A stretch of DNA of 15,577 bases from Phycisphaerales bacterium UBA1161. GTDB lineage: Bacteria > Planctomycetota > Phycisphaerae > Tepidisphaerales > Tepidisphaeraceae. Position numbers and translations under genes: made by a program. Positions within the stretch are counted from its first letter, which is position 1. Each line of letters opens with the position of its first letter. The stretch spans positions 1 through 15,577 of the forward strand of contig DBZL01000037.1 of NCBI GenBank assembly GCA_002311745.1. The letters are read 5' to 3'. The notes beneath the pieces were generated by a model. That model was not told where the DNA came from and ran no database searches. It saw only the letters and a program-made list of their open reading frames with translations. Of the stretch, positions 13,142 to 15,577 are shown in pieces.

Positions 13142-14953
13142 TCAACCATCCGAATCGGGATCCGGATAAAGCACCCAATCCCCGTTATAGACCTTGATGT
13201 CGGGACCCCATTTCGCGGCTCGCCAGTTGGCGGTCTTGCCGTCAACGATGGGCGGCTTGCTGCCGTCGTCGCGGCGGTCGGCGCCGACGCTGTAGATGAT
13301 CGGCCGTCCATTCACGAGGCGATAGCGCACCGGATCGCCGGTGATTCGATCGGCGGGCACGCAGGGCAGGAGCGCCGGCACAAGCTGATCGAGTGAAACG
13401 GGATAGCGGCCGTACTGGCGGTGATACAGCTCCAGGGCCAGAGCGACCTCCATGCCGTCACGCCGACCCAGGAGCCGTTCCGCCGACATTCGCTGGGCAC
13501 GTGCGGGCACCACGCAATCGAGAAGCGCGGCATACCGATATTTCCCCATATAAGAGTGGCGCAGTGCGTCCAGTTGTCGATCGGAATCGCCGACGGGGCA
13601 CTGGCGCATCGGCTCATGCAATTCGGCCTCGGCGGAGCCGGCCCACTGTTCAAATTCCCGCTCAATCTGTTGGCGCGAGGCGACGATGGCCAACAGCTCC
13701 GGACCGACGGCGAACTCGGTGCGCCAGTTGTAGAGCACGTCGTGAGCACGCAAATAAGAACCCCACAATGGTTGGTCGTCCAAGTAGTCGATTCCCTCGA
13801 GTGTGAACCGGCCGTCGCTTTGCGTGTAGGCATGCTGGAGGGTGTCGTAAAACGCCAGTCGCTGGAATTCCATGGGGTAAATCGTGGCGGCATCGCCCCA
13901 GCGAGATAATTGGTGGGCCAAGTCCCGGAGATCGGAATCTTCCAGAAGCTGCGGTTTTTCGGTCAGAGTCGCCTGGATTTCGCCCATCGCTTTCACTTGC
14001 ATGAATCCCGCAACGACGGCGCTGGGGCCGGCTTGGGCGCGGAGTTGCTCGGCCATGCCCAAAAGGGCCGACAGGTCGCCCATCAGCGTGGCGCGATCGT
14101 TTTGCTGGCGGCATCGCTGGGCGTCGGCTACGAGGTGGCTGGCCAAAATCCGCATGGGGTCCAGATGCGGTAGGAGGAGGCGTCGCAATTCAACGCGAGC
14201 TGGATCAGACGACTGTTGAAATTCCCAGCCGAGGGCCGGGTCGTTCTGCGAGCCATTTGGGCCCAGGACAAACCCCAGCGCCGGCTTGGCCGCGGCTTGG
14301 CGGACAAGCTGCAAGGCGGCGGCGTGCTGATCCAGCCAGTGCACCACCCACGGCCAATTCTTGCCGCCGGGCTTGAGAGCGCGGTCAGATTCGATGGGAT
14401 TATCGTCCACCTCCGGCGGCTGGTAATCCGCCGTCGCCAAAATCGCCTGGCGATACAGGGGCCAGGCGCGCTGCTCGGGCGGGATTTGCAGGATCGGACG
14501 GTTGACGATCGCAATGTAATCCACGTTCGGCGACGGTTTGCCAGAGAGGAAATACGCGGCCAGGAGCATGTGCAGCACGATCACCACTTCGAGCAGGCGA
14601 ACGACGACCGCAACGACCCGCCAGGCCCAGGGTCGGTTGCGCGATTTGGCCCGGCGGATCAGCTTGGCGACGACGCGCTGATCGCCGAAGGAGTCGATCA
14701 ACTGTTGGAGCGTGGCCCCGGATTCCAAGCCGTCGGCGAAGTGGGCGAGCAGTTCATCGGCGACCTCGATCCGCTCCATGCGCCACAGGCCTCGCTGGTA
14801 GACGATCTGGCGAATCAGCGACTTGGCGGGCTCGGGAAGATCGGCGGTGTTGATGCGGCTTTCCACGTCGAGCCGACCGCTCAGACGCCCCCGCAGCAGG
14901 TCGCGCCAGGGCGTGTGGTGGAATTTCCGCAATAACCCCAAAACCTCGGACAT
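13142..14953 (-). CDS. PadR-linked HAAS-domain membrane protein with pseudopilin-like C-terminus
   Basis: A 603-residue protein. The cytoplasmic N-terminus contains a helical segment (about 62-103) with ELLAHFADGLESGATLQQLI then DSFGDQRVVAKLI. This is the pattern of HAAS domains, which are commonly encoded next to PadR regulators. One TM helix follows (about 110-136), and the remainder should face outside. The middle (about 140-500) is a helical region of unknown family, rich in Trp, Gln and Leu. The last 100 residues contain ALELYHRQYGRYPVSLDQLV, GDPVRYRLVNGRPIIYSVGA and DRRDDG, similar to the globular C-terminal part of GspG-type pseudopilins. I chose ATG 14953 because AAGGAG lies 8 nt upstream; the longer frame to 15010 would overlap padR. 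The gene starts 28 nt after padR, so it is probably in its operon and repressed with it. Function unknown. Confidence 0.78.
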   Translation of the reverse strand: MSEVLGLLRKFHHTPWRDLLRGRLSGRLDVESRINTADLPEPAKSLIRQIVYQRGLWRMERIEVADELLAHFADGLESGATLQQLIDSFGDQRVVAKLIRRAKSRNRPWAWRVVAVVVRLLEVVIVLHMLLAAYFLSGKPSPNVDYIAIVNRPILQIPPEQRAWPLYRQAILATADYQPPEVDDNPIESDRALKPGGKNWPWVVHWLDQHAAALQLVRQAAAKPALGFVLGPNGSQNDPALGWEFQQSSDPARVELRRLLLPHLDPMRILASHLVADAQRCRQQNDRATLMGDLSALLGMAEQLRAQAGPSAVVAGFMQVKAMGEIQATLTEKPQLLEDSDLRDLAHQLSRWGDAATIYPMEFQRLAFYDTLQHAYTQSDGRFTLEGIDYLDDQPLWGSYLRAHDVLYNWRTEFAVGPELLAIVASRQQIEREFEQWAGSAEAELHEPMRQCPVGDSDRQLDALRHSYMGKYRYAALLDCVVPARAQRMSAERLLGRRDGMEVALALELYHRQYGRYPVSLDQLVPALLPCVPADRITGDPVRYRLVNGRPIIYSVGADRRDDGSKPPIVDGKTANWRAAKWGPDIKVYNGDWVLYPDPDSDG

Positions 14954-14961
14954 ACCCGCGT

Positions 14962-14967
14962 CTCCTT
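14962..14967 (-). promoter_or_regulatory. Ribosome binding site fixing the HAAS protein start
   Basis: On the minus strand AAGGAG lies 8 nt before the ATG at 14951-14953, in the 28-nt gap after the padR stop. It supports translation from this codon and not from the in-frame ATG at 15010 inside padR. Confidence 0.7.
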
Positions 14968-14981
14968 GCGCCGGGGCCGCT

Positions 14982-15314
14982 TTAGGCGCCGGCGATCCCC
15001 AACTGTCCAATGGCCAGGGACAAGGCTTCCCATTGTTGTCGGCTGCGCTCCAGGCGGCGCTTGCCTTTGTCGGTCAATCGGTAGTACCGGCGCGGCCGGC
15101 CGTTGGAGGCAACCTGCGTGCGCGACGCGATCAGCCCCTTGGCCTGGAGGTTGTACAGCAGGGGATAGAGCGTGCTCTGGCCCATGGCCAGAACGCCGCG
15201 GCTGCGGCGATCCAGAAGCTGAACCAGCTCGTACCCGTATCGCTCGCCGCCGGCCAGAATCTGCAAGACCGCCAGCGGACCAGCGCCGCGCATCAGTTCA
15301 CGTTCCACGCGCAT
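14982..15314 (-). CDS. PadR family transcriptional repressor
   Basis: A 110-residue compact PadR protein with a winged helix plus a short C-terminal helix. Diagnostic stretches are GAGPLAVLQIL then GERYGYELVQLL (10-34), GQSTLYPLLYNLQAKGLI (45-62, the recognition helix and following turn) and GRPRRYYRLTDKGKRRL (72-88, the wing). PadR proteins bind palindromic operators as dimers and usually repress their own operon. Here a perfect 19-bp palindrome fills the spacer of the gene's own promoter. The ATG has GAGGTGG 6 nt upstream. The membrane HAAS protein follows after 28 nt and is the probable partner or target. The inducer is unknown. Small size and the lack of a long C-terminal domain place it with the shorter PadR subfamily. 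Confidence 0.93.
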   Translation of the reverse strand: MRVERELMRGAGPLAVLQILAGGERYGYELVQLLDRRSRGVLAMGQSTLYPLLYNLQAKGLIASRTQVASNGRPRRYYRLTDKGKRRLERSRQQWEALSLAIGQLGIAGA

Positions 15315-15332
15315 CGGACCACCTCGGTCCCC

Positions 15333-15360
15333 ATTGTACTATGTGACACATAGTATGCAA
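15333..15360 (-). promoter_or_regulatory. padR promoter with embedded operator
   Basis: On the minus strand TTGCAT (15355-15360) and TACAAT (15333-15338) are separated by 16 bp, with a predicted start near 15326, about 12 nt before the padR ATG. The perfect palindrome TACTATGTGACACATAGTA (15337-15355, centre A15346) fills the spacer and touches both boxes. A bound dimer would block RNA polymerase, which predicts autorepression of padR and the HAAS gene. Confidence 0.72.
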
Positions 15361-15447
15361 GATAAAATTACAAAAAAAGATGGCCCGGGTCTCCCAATAT
15401 TTTCTGGAGCGCATCACAACCGGCAACCACCGTCTTTCCCCTCCCAC

Positions 15448-15559
15448 GGTACTCCGGGGGAGGGTTGGGTGGGGGTTTGCCGATCTAGCGTGAAAACGCA
15501 ACTCCGCATTCGACGGCAAATCGCTTCGAACCCCCACCTCGCTCCTCCCCCGGAGTACC
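15448..15559. repeat. Intergenic inverted repeat, GTACTCCGGGGGAGG type
   Basis: The outer arms match perfectly over 16 bp: GGTACTCCGGGGGAGG (15448-15463) against its complement at 15544-15559. Inner 10-bp blocks GGTGGGGGTT (15468-15477) and AACCCCCACC (15529-15538) also pair, around a loop of about 50 nt. T6 (15564-15569) lies just outside. I see no gene from 15361 to the window end. Short frames here encode Pro/Thr-rich peptides that look like spurious translations of such repeats. It resembles dispersed non-coding palindromic elements of planctomycete genomes, but copy number cannot be seen here. Confidence 0.72.
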
Positions 15560-15577
15560 CAACTTTTTTCATCTGTG

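Noticed and set aside
15298..15537. Minus-strand frame of 79 residues at the right end
   Set aside because: It runs through the padR promoter and the inverted repeat and gives a Pro/Thr-rich peptide typical of repeat translation.

Overview
This GC-rich window is a bacterial chromosome segment. It holds eleven protein genes (one cut by the left edge) and one tRNA. I lean towards Planctomycetota, perhaps Phycisphaerae-like. The reasons are two very large Ser/Thr kinases, one with an N-terminal zinc ribbon and both with membrane segments after the kinase domain; a PadR/HAAS-type membrane protein pair; PQQ-like and amidohydrolase housekeeping neighbours; and non-coding inverted repeats of a kind I associate with that phylum. 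This is inference from style. No rRNA or other decisive marker is present.

Left part (1-4700). The first 34 codons of tuf (EF-Tu) lie on the minus strand behind tRNA-Thr(GGT), with a strong sigma70-type promoter upstream of the tRNA. A plus-strand series follows: a PQQ-like beta-propeller lipoprotein, purH (7 nt downstream of it), a large imperfect inverted repeat, trmB, and a small lipoprotein.

Middle (4700-13129). An amidohydrolase on the minus strand meets the lipoprotein gene so closely that the two stop codons together form TGATCA. The core is a phospho-signalling locus. Two membrane-anchored Ser/Thr kinases sit in tandem on the minus strand. Divergent from them, across a 144-bp promoter region, is a protein with FHA, GAF and PP2C-type (SpoIIE/RsbU-like) phosphatase domains. 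The plausible logic is kinases that write phospho-Ser/Thr, with one protein that reads it (FHA) and hydrolyses phosphate (PP2C). The kinases differ in an interesting way. One is a non-RD kinase (HGD in place of HRD) with an Ala/Ser-rich activation loop. The other keeps HRD but has a very short activation segment.

Right part (13142-15577). On the minus strand is a PadR repressor gene whose promoter spacer contains a perfect 19-bp palindrome. It is followed after 28 nt by a membrane protein with an N-terminal HAAS-like helical domain, one TM segment, a long exported region and a pseudopilin-like C-terminal segment. The window ends in a non-coding inverted repeat with no gene.

Most apparent overlapping reading frames are antisense or out-of-frame shadows caused by the high GC content. 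I see no CRISPR array, transposase, phage gene or convincing intrinsic terminator.
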